Positions 16,463 through 26,293 of a stretch of DNA of 56,925 nt are shown here, in pieces (positions within the stretch are counted from its first letter, which is position 1; each line of letters opens with the position of its first letter). Origin of the DNA: Anaerolineae bacterium. GTDB taxonomy: Bacteria; Chloroflexota; Anaerolineae; Aggregatilineales; Phototrophicaceae. Both the position numbers and the translations under genes were made by a program. Location of the stretch: NCBI GenBank assembly GCA_017303635.1, contig JAFLCG010000025.1, forward strand, positions 1 to 56,925, in the 5' to 3' direction. Under the pieces are notes generated by a model. The model saw only the letters and a program-made list of their open reading frames with translations. It did not search any database and was not told the origin of the DNA.

Positions 16463-19400
16463 TCATTCCGTAGCGGTTCCCTCCACTGTGGGGACGGGTA
16501 CACCCGGATCAGTAGGTGTTGGTTCAACATTGATTGGAGTTTCAGTTGGAAGATCGGTTGGATACACAGTTACTGTTGGCGCTGGTGTCTGAGTCGCAGT
16601 TGGGTCCATTGTGGGAGTTGCAGTCGCCGTAAAGACCGGTGGCAGCGTTTCGGTTGCAGTTGGACCAGCATTCTCGTAAAGGGAAATATTATCCACGATC
16701 CAGAATTCTGGCACAGCATTGGCGCTATCTGACTGAGCTTGTGGTAACCACATAAACCGTAACCATACGATCTGACCTCGATAACCAGCAAGATCTACAG
16801 TCAAGGTCTGCCAAGTCGCTGCGGATGGTACTGATGCAACCCTTGTCCAGTTTAGTCGATCAATTGTGATCTGGATTTCCGCACCAAAGTGCGATGCTAC
16901 CATTTGAGTCTGTAGCGCAAGTACTGGTTGCTGCGAAGTCCTAAGATCGATGGAGTACTCCCAGGTCAGCACGCTTGGAATACTAACGTTACTAACCTCC
17001 CATGCGTAGTTACTGCCATTAGACATCGGTTGACTTAACAGGGCCCATCCAGGATGTCCCACCCAGCCTGGTGCACCATCATCCATTCCAGCAAAGATGG
17101 GCAAGGACAACTGTACGGGGAAAGGTGTTGAAGTAGTTGCCATGGTAGGCAGTGGGGGTGACGTTGGCGATGCAACAGGAGTTGGTGTGGGAGTAGGCGT
17201 GGAGCCTGGTTCCAGTTCGCCCATCGCTACAATTCCAACTTGCTCCCGAACTCCATTAGCAATGCCTATAGGACTAGATTTGCGAGAGTCAAAGGCATCG
17301 ATATAGATAACTCCGCGCGTAGCCGTATCGATTCCGCCAACCGCCCCCAGACGTACCCGATCAATACGACGAGTATCATTATCAATACCCACGATATTGC
17401 CGATTTGAGTTCCATCTACCCAGAACGACAGCCTACCGTCATTAAGGCCCGGTGCACTAGCTGCCTGCCAATCAATTTCGACATAGTGAGGCGCATCCGA
17501 GATGATCGCCCATGCTGTATTTGTCCAGGCAGTCGCATCATTCAGTAATGATGTGCGAATCTGATAGGTTCCACTCGCAAAGCGAAGTTCCATTCGCATG
17601 ACTATCGTTGAAGTACCTGAATAGCCATACAGAAGGTAATAGGCGTTCCCACTCGCCATCACTATCGCGTTGGGATCAAAATAGAAACGGGCTCGATACC
17701 GTGTTTCGCCATTTGGGGAGTCATCGGTTACATAGATTGCAGTATTGTCGTTGATGATAGCCTGCATACCATAATTACCGACCAGTGAGCTGGATATGCT
17801 TACAGCTAAATCGCCACCGTTCACACTACTTGCAGTCCAGGCTGCCAAATTCCCAGCTTCAAAGCCATCAGCAAAGATCATATCAGGTGCAGTGGGCGTG
17901 TTGCTCGGCGTAGCTGTGTTGGTAGGTGTACGGGTTGGAGTTGGTGTCGGCGTTGGTACAGATGGATCCGCACCAATGTACGTGAGTCTCCGTGACACAA
18001 ATCCATCGAAGAAGTAGGTCCCTCTGGTACCTGTGTCAATGCCGCTGATGGCACCGATCCTGACGCGATCAATAGCCCGTGTGTCATTATCAATCGACAT
18101 CAATGCCTGTTGTTGTAGACCATCAATCCACAGGGTAAGTGCGCCGTTGTTAGCAGCAGGTGCAGCGGCCTGCCAATCTATTTCAATTGCATGAACGGCG
18201 TCACTGACGGAATACCAATTGGTGGAGACCCAGGCATTGGCATCCGTCAATCCAGAGGCACGTAGCTGATAGCTACCGCCGGAAAAACTGAATTCCACGC
18301 GAAGGACTGCTGTAGAAGCACCAGCGTATCCCATCATAATGAAGTGTGCATTGCCACTTGCCATTGTGATTGAATTAGGATCGAAATAGAAACGTGCCCG
18401 ATATCGCTTTTCTGCACTAGGCTGGTCATCAGTGACATACAAGGCTGTATTATCGTTAACCACAGCTTGCAGCCCAGATGTTCCTATCAATGCCGCTGCC
18501 GTTGTAACACTTAAGTCACCACCTCCGGTAGTGTTTGAAGTCCAGGCAGCCAGATTTCCGCTCTCAAAACCGTCAGCGAATATGGGATCAACAATACTTG
18601 CTGTGGGTGTCCATGACGATGTAGCCGTTGGTGAAGGGCTGGGAGTTGGCGTCAGAGTCGGAGTTGCCGTATGGGTGGGTGTAAGTGTAGCAGTAGCGGT
18701 TGGTGAAGGAGTTAGGCTTGGAGTCGGCGTTTCCGTAAACGTCGGAGTCGCTGTTGCTGTGGATGTAGACGTCGCTGTTGGCGTTGGGGTTAGTGTTGGG
18801 CTTGGAGTCGGCGTCCAGAAAAGAGTTGGTGAACACACTGGAACGGAAGCTGCCGCCGGATAACGCCCCCATGACGACCACTGTTCGGCAGCGTTGGCCG
18901 AATTAGTGATATTGGTCCGGTTCTGTCCATCCGATGTGATAACGAACAAATCATAGTAGCCGGCTGCGCCGCTCGTCGAGGCAAACACAACCCGGGTGCC
19001 GTCTGGAGACCAGCGCCCGTAGAATGACATGTCTGTGCCACTAACAAACGTAAGCTGCATCGGGTTAGCACCGTTAGCGGCCATGCGCCACATTTCGTGA
19101 CGTCCAGACCGATTGCTCTGGAAGAGGATACTTCCGCCATCGGGCGACCAGAAACCACCAAACTCGTAAGCTCCTGATGTTGATACCAACGACGCATTGG
19201 AGCCATCTGGATTCAGGCTGTAAATCTGACCAACACTGTTAACGAGTGTAGTAGCCAATATGCGGCTGCAATCCGGTGACCAGGAACTGGGTGTGAAGCC
19301 GGTGGGCCATCCGCTTACAAGCGTCAAATCTGTTCCATCTGGTCTTACGACATACGTGTTGGTTCCAGATTGGAACATGATCAGGCTACTGTCTGGCGCC

Positions 19401-22400
19401 CAGACAATGGTGACATGGTTCAAAGGTAGCGTGCTTAATTGACTTTGACCACTGCCATCCGCCTTCATGATCCACAATCGTCTGTCAATATCGGGTCCTT
19501 GGTCGTAACCTTCAAATGCGATATACCGACCGTCTGGCGAGAAGACCGGCACGTTGCCTTTTGGAACGATGCCCCCCGTGAGCAAGTCAATATAGCCACT
19601 TCCATCAGGATTGATCAGAGCAATGCGCTCGTTACCCGAGATTGTAGACACATGTGCGATCTTGCCACCACCAGGCAGAGGCGGTGGTGTGATTGTGACC
19701 CCAGGTATAGGCGTAGCGGTCACTGCTGGCGGTGTCACTATGCCGAGGGTAGGTGTCACTGACTTAGGATTCACACATGTGTTGTTGGTATATTGCTGTC
19801 CCGTTGTTGCATAAACTTCGATTTCACGGAACCCATTATTGCCGTTAGAGTCAACGGGAATGACCCGCACCCAGGTGATTGTTCTCGCAGGGAACGTAAT
19901 GTCAGCACAGCGCGGACCGAGGCTGCCTAGGTCAATGTTGCTGGTCGTTGTACCATCGCTGAATGCAAGCAGTATTGAATTAATGCCCTGAGATTCATTT
20001 GCTGAGTAAGCACGGTCCCATACCACAAGACGGTGGACTTCTGTAGGTGCCCCCCAACTTAGAGAGAAAGTTGACGCTGCTTTGTGTCCACCTACCCACT
20101 CGGTGGCAAGGTTGCCATCGACAATGGCGCTAGATGCACTTGTCGGTTCGACATAGGCAAACGGTGCAATATTACCTGCAAATATTGAGCCTGGTTGGGT
20201 TGGGATTGGTGTTGGTGGAGTAAACGGCAACACTCGAACCGACATGGATTGTGCAATGCAGTTCATCAGATCCGATTGATCCTGCCAGTACGCGTTGCAA
20301 AGATCCTGGAAGCCCGTTTGGCGGAAGATCTGAAGCTGATAATTCTGTGCATAGCTGCCAACAAAGCGAATGGATGAGACCCCACGTTCAAAGGTATAGG
20401 GGCTAAGGTCAGTGATGTCGCCCGTGATAAACAGGCAGCCTCCATCAGGACGATAATCGCGATCACGGTAGAGAATGATGCCATCAGTACCAGGATTACA
20501 ACTTGTATCATTGTGGCGGTTGATGCGTACAGAGCGCGCCCTGTCATTCCACCCGTTGGCAGTCAAGTCGGCTACATCCTGATCGAACACACCAGGCTGT
20601 CCACTAAAATTGACGCCATCATTAAGGTAAATGGCGAAACCATTGTTGGGATTTCGAATGGAAGTGACATTCTGATCGAGACCGAATAGGCTGAGGTCTG
20701 GATAGTCGCCTACCTGGAAGTAATGGCAGGTCCCGCTGAAATTTGCATCCGTGTAAAGTGTTACAGCATTCGGATCTGATGGACAGTTGGTTGGAGGAGG
20801 TTGTGTAATCGCGATGAGGTCGTTTTGAGTCTGGGTATTGGAGCCGCCGGGGCCGGTAACGTTCAGGCTGACCGTATAAGTGCCGGGTGTATTGTAGTAA
20901 TGGATGGGGTTGCGTTCTGTGCTGGTGCTACCATCACCGAAGTTCCAGTTCCATGCGCTGATGCTCCCAGTGGATTGGTCAGTGAACACAATCCTGAGCG
21001 GGGCGATTCCGCTCTGAATGGAAGCGGAGAATGCGGCACTTGGAGCAGGTGGCGGTTGTGGTGGACGAACCCCCTGAGAGATCCGAACTTCGTCAATGTC
21101 TCCAGAGTAGCGATAGATTCCTTCAACGGCACCAATCTCGAGCGGCGTGCTGCCACCATTCCAAATGCCCACATCCGCACGGCTGGCGACCAATTCGTTA
21201 TCTAGGTACAACGTGGCTGTTGAAGTACAGTCATATGTGAAGGTCAGCAGATGCCAGTTTGTATCTGCAATGGTTTTGTAGCTGGATTGTGCGCGGCTGC
21301 CGCCGTTCGCCCACACTTCGAAACGTGGCCTATCTCCGTCCATGGAGAGCAGCCACTTGTTCGGCCCGCCGCCGTTGAGCTGCCCAATCAGGCGACCGCC
21401 TGTTCCGCCTGAGCGTCGTACCCACAGTTCAACAGTCATGGGACAGACATCAAGTGTCCCCGCATCGATGCCGCGTCCATCCAGCGGATTCGGGAAGCTG
21501 ACCGCGCCCCCAAATTGTCCACTGGTCCAGCCAATACCATTATTGAGCGTGCCATTGGCGCGACCGCAGGCATCCGTCGCAATACTTCCGCTGCCTTCGT
21601 CCAAGTGGTACAGCGAAATGGATTGACCATCGCACACAAACGGAGTGCTGGGCAAAGGCGGTGGTGGCGCTGAAACGGGATCAAGCCGGACACTAGAGAT
21701 CAGGCTGCCGACGGACTTGTTCTCGCCGCTCTTGACTACTCGAGAGCTGCCCTGGTAGCCCTGATCATCAAAAGCCCAGGCTTCATGATTTCCCAGGACC
21801 GAAATACTTAGGTTGGTGCGGTCGGCCCAACCGAGCGGCGCCAGATCCACCTGACTGGCGGTCAGGCGAATACATTCTGTGCCTGTCCGCAGGTAAGCCC
21901 CGTCACCCCCGTCGCAAGGTGCAATGCCGGAACGATTTGGGGAAAGGTAATATTGCTCCTCTTGACGGAGTGCCGTATTCCAATTTCCATTGTCTGACTT
22001 ACGACGGTATTCAATGCTCAACACATGATAGCCGTCTGCCCAACCGAACGTGTTCCAGGTATGGTACAACTCGGTTGCGGAAGTTTCCTGGCAGTTCTGT
22101 CCGTCAAAGCAAACACGGAATGCGTCGAAATTGCTCGTCCACTGTACACGAGCATGGATATCTACTTCCAACGGAGGACGTTCGGCTTTGGACCACTCCA
22201 AGAGCCAGTTGAACGGGCCGGAGCAATTGCCGCTCTTGATGACACGGATGTTGGTAAAGTGCTGGCTATAGACCCATTTATTGTTGGCATTGTCCCAAAC
22301 TTCTAGTCCCAGCTCAACAGCACCATCGGGAACATTCGCGGCGCACCAATCCCATTCAATGCTGTAAGGCGCGCTGGTATCGACTCCAATACCGGACCAT

Positions 22401-25186
22401 ACATTGTTCCACAATGCGCTGAAACGCACTTCGCGCACGCCGCTGCCGCCCGTATTATCGCTAGCATTCGCGCTGAGCGTGATGGTGTTTGTACTGATGG
22501 TCGCCCCATTGGATGGCGATGTCCACGAGGCGGTTGGTGGGGTGGTGTCGTTTCCAGGTTGTGGGGTGTGGGTTGGTGGGGTAACCGTCTCTTCTGATGG
22601 AGGCTCACATACGTTCTCACCTTCAACATCAAGCGAACATACAAAGGCTGAATACATCTCAATCGCAGATATTTGATTATCAAGGCTTTGCCCTGAGGAT
22701 CCACCTCGTCCGCAGTCCGTCCATACAAATTGTTCCGAGAGATCGGTGATTGGAGTGTCATTACCAGATAATGCGAGTTGTAGGCACGCACCACGGTTCT
22801 GTGAATTAGAATACTCCCAGAAAGTTGTTTGCCAATTCGCTGGCACAAATACTGACGAAATAGTGTCATTGCCAATTGCATGTGCTGACAGATCCCAATT
22901 GCTCTCCGTAAATCTCTGACATTGCCCCCTATAGAAGCTTTCAGTACAAGCGACCAGAGCAGTTCGATCTAGGCGTTGATTCGTTGATTGAAAGGTAACA
23001 TTGTTTGATGCATTGGCTACGCTATTCGCGGGTTGACCATCAATAGTCACATCTCGATTAGGCAAAATGAAGTGTAAGTGGGTTCCAGTACCCCGACCGC
23101 AAGTCGTCCAATACTGATAATGGGTGCCGTCCACCATCTGTGCGCCTTGGGTTCCTGAATAAAGAACTCCTAGGTAACGGCCACGAGCTACGTATTGTCC
23201 ATTGAGGTAAGGCAGGAGAGATGTTGCTGATACATGTAAGTATGTTGCCAGCCCGACACCATTATTGTCATCGATGCTAATAGAAGCTTGGTAACCGTCG
23301 TTACAAAACACCCTTAATTTACCTGATATAGTCGCTAGAACTGTCGTAGTTGCACTGCCCCGGGGGGCAAAATCAATTGCATTTCCGTCGTGCCAACCCC
23401 ATGTTTTGGCCCATGATGTACCTTGTGTCCACGGAAAGAGATAGTCAATACGATCTGAAAGCCCGGAAGATGAATTAGAGAAATCAATAAAGCTGGAAGG
23501 AACTTGCTGAGCAATATCTAGGAAATTGGGATCACTATCGAAATGAAGATCCCAAATACCTGAAGGTTGTTTTTGAGCCAGAAGCTCTACAATTGTGTCT
23601 TCGTCCCAACCTATTTCCCATCCGCTTTCAATCACAGACTTGGGTACCAATACAAGGTGTGCCCATTCTCCAAAACTTCTAAACGCTGTAACTACAAAAC
23701 CTTCCGCGCCCTGATTGAGTCGATTGGGATTTGAAGCAAATGCTTCTTGCACAAGTGGACGTAACTGCTCTGGGACTGATGGGAATGAAGCAAATTCAAC
23801 CACTATTGGCAACTCAACAGGTGGTATCGTTGAGGTGGGATAATGGTCGCTTGTTGGTGTCACTGGCGTATTGTCAGCGTCAAGCCACAACATCCCACCA
23901 TTGAAATTGATCGTCAGCGTTTCTGATACGCCAACCAACACCGCAACCGCGCCAGCCACAAAGGGAGCGGCGAAGCTGGTGCCGCTGCCCGGCGCAAGTG
24001 CCCCATCCAAACGGGTGGTGAGAATGTTTTGACCGGGTGCCCAGATGTCCACGCCAGCACCACGCGCGCTGAAGCTGGCAGGCTGAAGCTCGGCATTGAC
24101 TGCACCGACTGCGATCACAGGCGCATAAGCTGCGGGATACAATACCTGCTCGCTACCCGTGTTACCCGCCGCTGCCACGACCGTCACCCCGCGCGCAATC
24201 GCGTAATTGACGGCATTCTCCAACACTGTTGAGTTGACAGCGCCACCCAGGGAGAGATTGATCACCTGTGCGCCGTCGTCGGTTGCACGCACAATCGCCG
24301 CCGCAAGGTCTGAATACGCACCGATACCGCTACCATTTAAGACTCGTAGCGGCAGAATCAAGGCATTGGGTGCTAGTCCCGCCATACCGATGCTATCATT
24401 CAAGTTGGCCGCAATAATGCCCGCCACGCCACATCCATGACCGAAGGTGTCCTGTGGCACGCTGTCGTTATCGATGTAGTCCCACCCAGGCAGAATCCGC
24501 CCCTGGAGATCAGGGTGATCGAGACAAACGCCACTGTCAATAACGGCAACCGTCACGCGGGCTGCATTGGCTGGCATGGAACCCCAGGCATCCGGCGCGC
24601 CAATGGCCGGTAACGCCCATTGTTGGGGATAAACCGGATCATTGGGGATGAAAGCCCCTTGCGCTTGTACCTGATAGTCCGGTTCGCTGGCTGCGACAAT
24701 GGCGGACGCAGGTAGGCTTTGTGCCGTCGTGGAGACTGGCACATTCACCACCATACTATTCAGCGACTCGATTTGCTCGACGACGGTTCCGCCGATGGAG
24801 GCAATATAAGCCAGTCGCTCTTCTGCGGAAGCCGCTGGACTAAACTGAACCACGATCTGTTGTGGGATAGGTTCTACGGGGGGAATCTGCGGCTGGATAA
24901 TCTCAGTCGGTAGAACTACGGGTGTAGCCCTATCGATACCATCGTTAATTGTAGGAGATGTTGGTGGAATTGGAGCTGTGGTGAGTAAATCACCGGCATC
25001 AGCTACCAGCGAATTGCCACTCGTAGGGGTTGGGGGGAATGGCTGCTGAAATTCAGTGGGCAGAACAGCCAGGGTTGGCAAAACAATATTGGAACGCTGC
25101 ACCCCGAAGACAATTAATACAGCAAGCCCTAGCCATACAATCGCATTTGCAATCGCGCCGACGATCAAAAAATGCTTGCGTCCCAT
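16463..25186 (-). CDS. Giant secreted multidomain protein with subtilisin and M23-like peptidase domains (2907 aa)
   Basis: ATG at 25186 follows a good AGGGGG site. Residues 5-28 are a membrane anchor or uncleaved signal. A propeptide-like segment (~108-180) precedes an S8 subtilisin with its triad Asp217 (AVIDSG), His250 (FGHG) and Ser404 (GTSFAAP). An M23/LytM-like domain (~585-735) has HDGNAID (His599, Asp605) and THLHF; its spacing is wider than the usual HxxxD. Then come crystallin-like, Ig-like, LamG-like (~1183-1375), PKD (~1380-1460, NFGDGS), a second crystallin-like region, a discoidin-like domain (~1670-1800), a PD40 propeller (~1830-2105), a Pro/Thr linker (~2120-2200), two copies of a ~200-residue beta domain (~2203-2400, ~2440-2650), and a Pro/Thr tail with no sortase motif. 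It is probably exported and surface-held, perhaps acting on cell walls or proteins of other cells. The DNA coding the M23 part (about 22600-23860) is more AT-rich than the subtilisin part, hinting at module shuffling. Confidence 0.85.
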   Translation of the reverse strand: MGRKHFLIVGAIANAIVWLGLAVLIVFGVQRSNIVLPTLAVLPTEFQQPFPPTPTSGNSLVADAGDLLTTAPIPPTSPTINDGIDRATPVVLPTEIIQPQIPPVEPIPQQIVVQFSPAASAEERLAYIASIGGTVVEQIESLNSMVVNVPVSTTAQSLPASAIVAASEPDYQVQAQGAFIPNDPVYPQQWALPAIGAPDAWGSMPANAARVTVAVIDSGVCLDHPDLQGRILPGWDYIDNDSVPQDTFGHGCGVAGIIAANLNDSIGMAGLAPNALILPLRVLNGSGIGAYSDLAAAIVRATDDGAQVINLSLGGAVNSTVLENAVNYAIARGVTVVAAAGNTGSEQVLYPAAYAPVIAVGAVNAELQPASFSARGAGVDIWAPGQNILTTRLDGALAPGSGTSFAAPFVAGAVAVLVGVSETLTINFNGGMLWLDADNTPVTPTSDHYPTSTIPPVELPIVVEFASFPSVPEQLRPLVQEAFASNPNRLNQGAEGFVVTAFRSFGEWAHLVLVPKSVIESGWEIGWDEDTIVELLAQKQPSGIWDLHFDSDPNFLDIAQQVPSSFIDFSNSSSGLSDRIDYLFPWTQGTSWAKTWGWHDGNAIDFAPRGSATTTVLATISGKLRVFCNDGYQASISIDDNNGVGLATYLHVSATSLLPYLNGQYVARGRYLGVLYSGTQGAQMVDGTHYQYWTTCGRGTGTHLHFILPNRDVTIDGQPANSVANASNNVTFQSTNQRLDRTALVACTESFYRGQCQRFTESNWDLSAHAIGNDTISSVFVPANWQTTFWEYSNSQNRGACLQLALSGNDTPITDLSEQFVWTDCGRGGSSGQSLDNQISAIEMYSAFVCSLDVEGENVCEPPSEETVTPPTHTPQPGNDTTPPTASWTSPSNGATISTNTITLSANASDNTGGSGVREVRFSALWNNVWSGIGVDTSAPYSIEWDWCAANVPDGAVELGLEVWDNANNKWVYSQHFTNIRVIKSGNCSGPFNWLLEWSKAERPPLEVDIHARVQWTSNFDAFRVCFDGQNCQETSATELYHTWNTFGWADGYHVLSIEYRRKSDNGNWNTALRQEEQYYLSPNRSGIAPCDGGDGAYLRTGTECIRLTASQVDLAPLGWADRTNLSISVLGNHEAWAFDDQGYQGSSRVVKSGENKSVGSLISSVRLDPVSAPPPPLPSTPFVCDGQSISLYHLDEGSGSIATDACGRANGTLNNGIGWTSGQFGGAVSFPNPLDGRGIDAGTLDVCPMTVELWVRRSGGTGGRLIGQLNGGGPNKWLLSMDGDRPRFEVWANGGSRAQSSYKTIADTNWHLLTFTYDCTSTATLYLDNELVASRADVGIWNGGSTPLEIGAVEGIYRYSGDIDEVRISQGVRPPQPPPAPSAAFSASIQSGIAPLRIVFTDQSTGSISAWNWNFGDGSTSTERNPIHYYNTPGTYTVSLNVTGPGGSNTQTQNDLIAITQPPPTNCPSDPNAVTLYTDANFSGTCHYFQVGDYPDLSLFGLDQNVTSIRNPNNGFAIYLNDGVNFSGQPGVFDQDVADLTANGWNDRARSVRINRHNDTSCNPGTDGIILYRDRDYRPDGGCLFITGDITDLSPYTFERGVSSIRFVGSYAQNYQLQIFRQTGFQDLCNAYWQDQSDLMNCIAQSMSVRVLPFTPPTPIPTQPGSIFAGNIAPFAYVEPTSASSAIVDGNLATEWVGGHKAASTFSLSWGAPTEVHRLVVWDRAYSANESQGINSILLAFSDGTTTSNIDLGSLGPRCADITFPARTITWVRVIPVDSNGNNGFREIEVYATTGQQYTNNTCVNPKSVTPTLGIVTPPAVTATPIPGVTITPPPLPGGGKIAHVSTISGNERIALINPDGSGYIDLLTGGIVPKGNVPVFSPDGRYIAFEGYDQGPDIDRRLWIMKADGSGQSQLSTLPLNHVTIVWAPDSSLIMFQSGTNTYVVRPDGTDLTLVSGWPTGFTPSSWSPDCSRILATTLVNSVGQIYSLNPDGSNASLVSTSGAYEFGGFWSPDGGSILFQSNRSGRHEMWRMAANGANPMQLTFVSGTDMSFYGRWSPDGTRVVFASTSGAAGYYDLFVITSDGQNRTNITNSANAAEQWSSWGRYPAAASVPVCSPTLFWTPTPSPTLTPTPTATSTSTATATPTFTETPTPSLTPSPTATATLTPTHTATPTLTPTPSPSPTATSSWTPTASIVDPIFADGFESGNLAAWTSNTTGGGDLSVTTAAALIGTSGLQAVVNDNTALYVTDDQPSAEKRYRARFYFDPNSITMASGNAHFIMMGYAGASTAVLRVEFSFSGGSYQLRASGLTDANAWVSTNWYSVSDAVHAIEIDWQAAAPAANNGALTLWIDGLQQQALMSIDNDTRAIDRVRIGAISGIDTGTRGTYFFDGFVSRRLTYIGADPSVPTPTPTPTRTPTNTATPSNTPTAPDMIFADGFEAGNLAAWTASSVNGGDLAVSISSSLVGNYGMQAIINDNTAIYVTDDSPNGETRYRARFYFDPNAIVMASGNAYYLLYGYSGTSTIVMRMELRFASGTYQIRTSLLNDATAWTNTAWAIISDAPHYVEIDWQAASAPGLNDGRLSFWVDGTQIGNIVGIDNDTRRIDRVRLGAVGGIDTATRGVIYIDAFDSRKSSPIGIANGVREQVGIVAMGELEPGSTPTPTPTPVASPTSPPLPTMATTSTPFPVQLSLPIFAGMDDGAPGWVGHPGWALLSQPMSNGSNYAWEVSNVSIPSVLTWEYSIDLRTSQQPVLALQTQMVASHFGAEIQITIDRLNWTRVASVPSAATWQTLTVDLAGYRGQIVWLRFMWLPQAQSDSANAVPEFWIVDNISLYENAGPTATETLPPVFTATATPTMDPTATQTPAPTVTVYPTDLPTETPINVEPTPTDPGVPVPTVEGTATE
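17230..18580 (-). repeat. Duplicated ~200-residue extracellular domain
   Basis: Two copies of one beta-rich domain lie within the giant protein, about 720 bases apart. Both open with DGFE(S/A)GNLAAWT and share YVTDD, RYRARFYFDPN and IDNDTR.IDRVR. They are clearly related in protein but divergent in DNA, so the duplication is old. Each copy is preceded by a Pro/Thr-rich linker. Confidence 0.8.
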
Positions 25187-25653
25187 GATTCCCCCTCAGC
25201 AGGTAAAACACTCCTGAACATCTACATGAGTTCGATGAATGGTGACGCAGTAATGTATGATGTAGATTCGTCGTTACTAGGTTGTATCTCTTATATAGTT
25301 ACAGTCTAAACAGATCTCAATACAAGTCATCCCCCCATTTCTGAGGGGATAATTCATAAGGTAAATTTTATGATATGCAAACGTCCCTACACATTGCATC
25401 ATGTCATATGAATTTTGTGACTTACATCCCTTGTATCAAGCTAATTGAAGGACATGGGTTTAATTTTCATTTGAGTCTCGTTGGATTTCTGTGCATCACA
25501 GTTTGCAGCTTTCCAAATAGGTGAAACCATCTTGAGCTTTATTGATAGCTCCTGATGCTATCTCCAATGCCATATTATCTCCTGCCCATACACAGCAGAT
25601 CAATTTGAAGTGATCTTGGGGAGCCAGACTTCGGCTCCTCAAGATAGATCTGA
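25187..25653. other. Upstream region of the giant gene
   Basis: AT-rich, with no gene seen. It should hold the promoter of the giant gene; I could not single out a -35/-10 pair. A small ATCCCC/GGGGAT hairpin lies at about 25329-25350, and a longer hairpin at 25613-25645 is listed separately. Confidence 0.55.
25613..25645 (-). terminator. Hairpin after the small HTH ORF
   Basis: ATCTTGGGGAGCC (25613-25625) pairs with GGCTCCTCAAGAT (25633-25645), 13 pairs with one G-T and a 7-base loop. It sits 8 bases past the stop of the minus-strand HTH ORF, which fits a terminator, but the T run is poor. Confidence 0.5.
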
Positions 25654-25866
25654 CTAATATGAGGTTGGTTCTGAATTATGTTTGATGATTTGCTGGACGC
25701 GGGCGACGGAGATGTCAAACTCGCTCGCAATCTTGCGGAGGGTATCGCCTGCATTGAAGCGAGCAAGGATTGCTGCGTTGCGCTCTACCTTTGGGCGATG
25801 TGATCCTTGCAGGTGACCCCTAGAATCACAATGACCCGCGTAAAGGCGGGTCAAGATGTGCTGCAC
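25654..25866 (-). CDS. Small HTH protein or remnant (70 aa)
   Basis: Residues ~28-62 form a helix-turn-helix of the sigma-70 region 4/resolvase C-terminal type: RNAAILARF, AGDTLRKIASEFDIS, VARVQQIIKH. The first ~25 residues look unstructured, and the start at 25866 is uncertain. Such tails commonly end larger endonucleases or recombinases, so this may be the surviving 3' end of a mobile-element gene. A hairpin follows the stop. Its 5' end overlaps the plus-strand HTH ORF by 11 bases. Confidence 0.45.
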   Translation of the reverse strand: MQHILTRLYAGHCDSRGHLQGSHRPKVERNAAILARFNAGDTLRKIASEFDISVARVQQIIKHNSEPTSY

Positions 25867-26107
25867 AGCATCGTTTAGGTTGTGTACAGCTATAGCCCTA
25901 ACGGGTATTCAACTCATACGATTACCATTTACCCAAATCGTACAGTGGGTATTGGAAACCAGTGGGCTAAAGTACGCCATCACCCATACACGAAACGAGC
26001 TAGTCCGATTGCGCTTCGCAGCAGGGGAAACTATTTCTGAACTTGGGCGGGCGTTCGGAATTTCGCCTCAGCGAGTTTCTCAAATCATACAGGGTAAAAA
26101 TCATTGA
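25856..26107 (+). CDS. Second small HTH protein or remnant (83 aa)
   Basis: Residues ~46-80 carry an HTH of the same type as the neighbouring minus-strand ORF: RNELVRLRF, AGETISELGRAFGIS, PQRVSQIIQG. The protein ends just after recognition helix 3, as its neighbour does. Upstream residues look non-native and no ribosome binding site is clear. I read it as a decayed 3' end of a mobile-element protein; a real small DNA-binding protein is the alternative. Confidence 0.4.
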   Translation: MCCTASFRLCTAIALTGIQLIRLPFTQIVQWVLETSGLKYAITHTRNELVRLRFAAGETISELGRAFGISPQRVSQIIQGKNH

Positions 26108-26242
26108 CGAAAGTTGTAGGAATTTCCATTTGCTACTACGGAGCATCAACTAGCTCGAAATGTAGGAACCAAAACGTGTCGCTGCGGGTTGGCTGCAGTG
26201 GTGAGGATATATGGTGATGAGGCGAGGACAGGTGGGGGGCAG

Positions 26243-26278
26243 AACCCGAAACAAATGTTCAGACATTTGTTTCGGGTT
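26243..26278 (-). terminator. Perfect 15-bp hairpin downstream of the WD40-PA14 gene
   Basis: AACCCGAAACAAATG (26243-26257) pairs perfectly with CATTTGTTTCGGGTT (26264-26278) around a 6-base loop. It begins 15 bases after the stop of the minus-strand gene at 26294. It lacks a long T tail, but position and strength suit a terminator. Confidence 0.65.
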
Positions 26279-26293
26279 GATAGACGGAGTCTA

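Noticed and set aside
18580..18840. Plus-strand Gly/Val-rich ORF as a real protein
   Set aside because: It is the reverse read of the Pro/Thr/Ser linker in the giant minus-strand protein.
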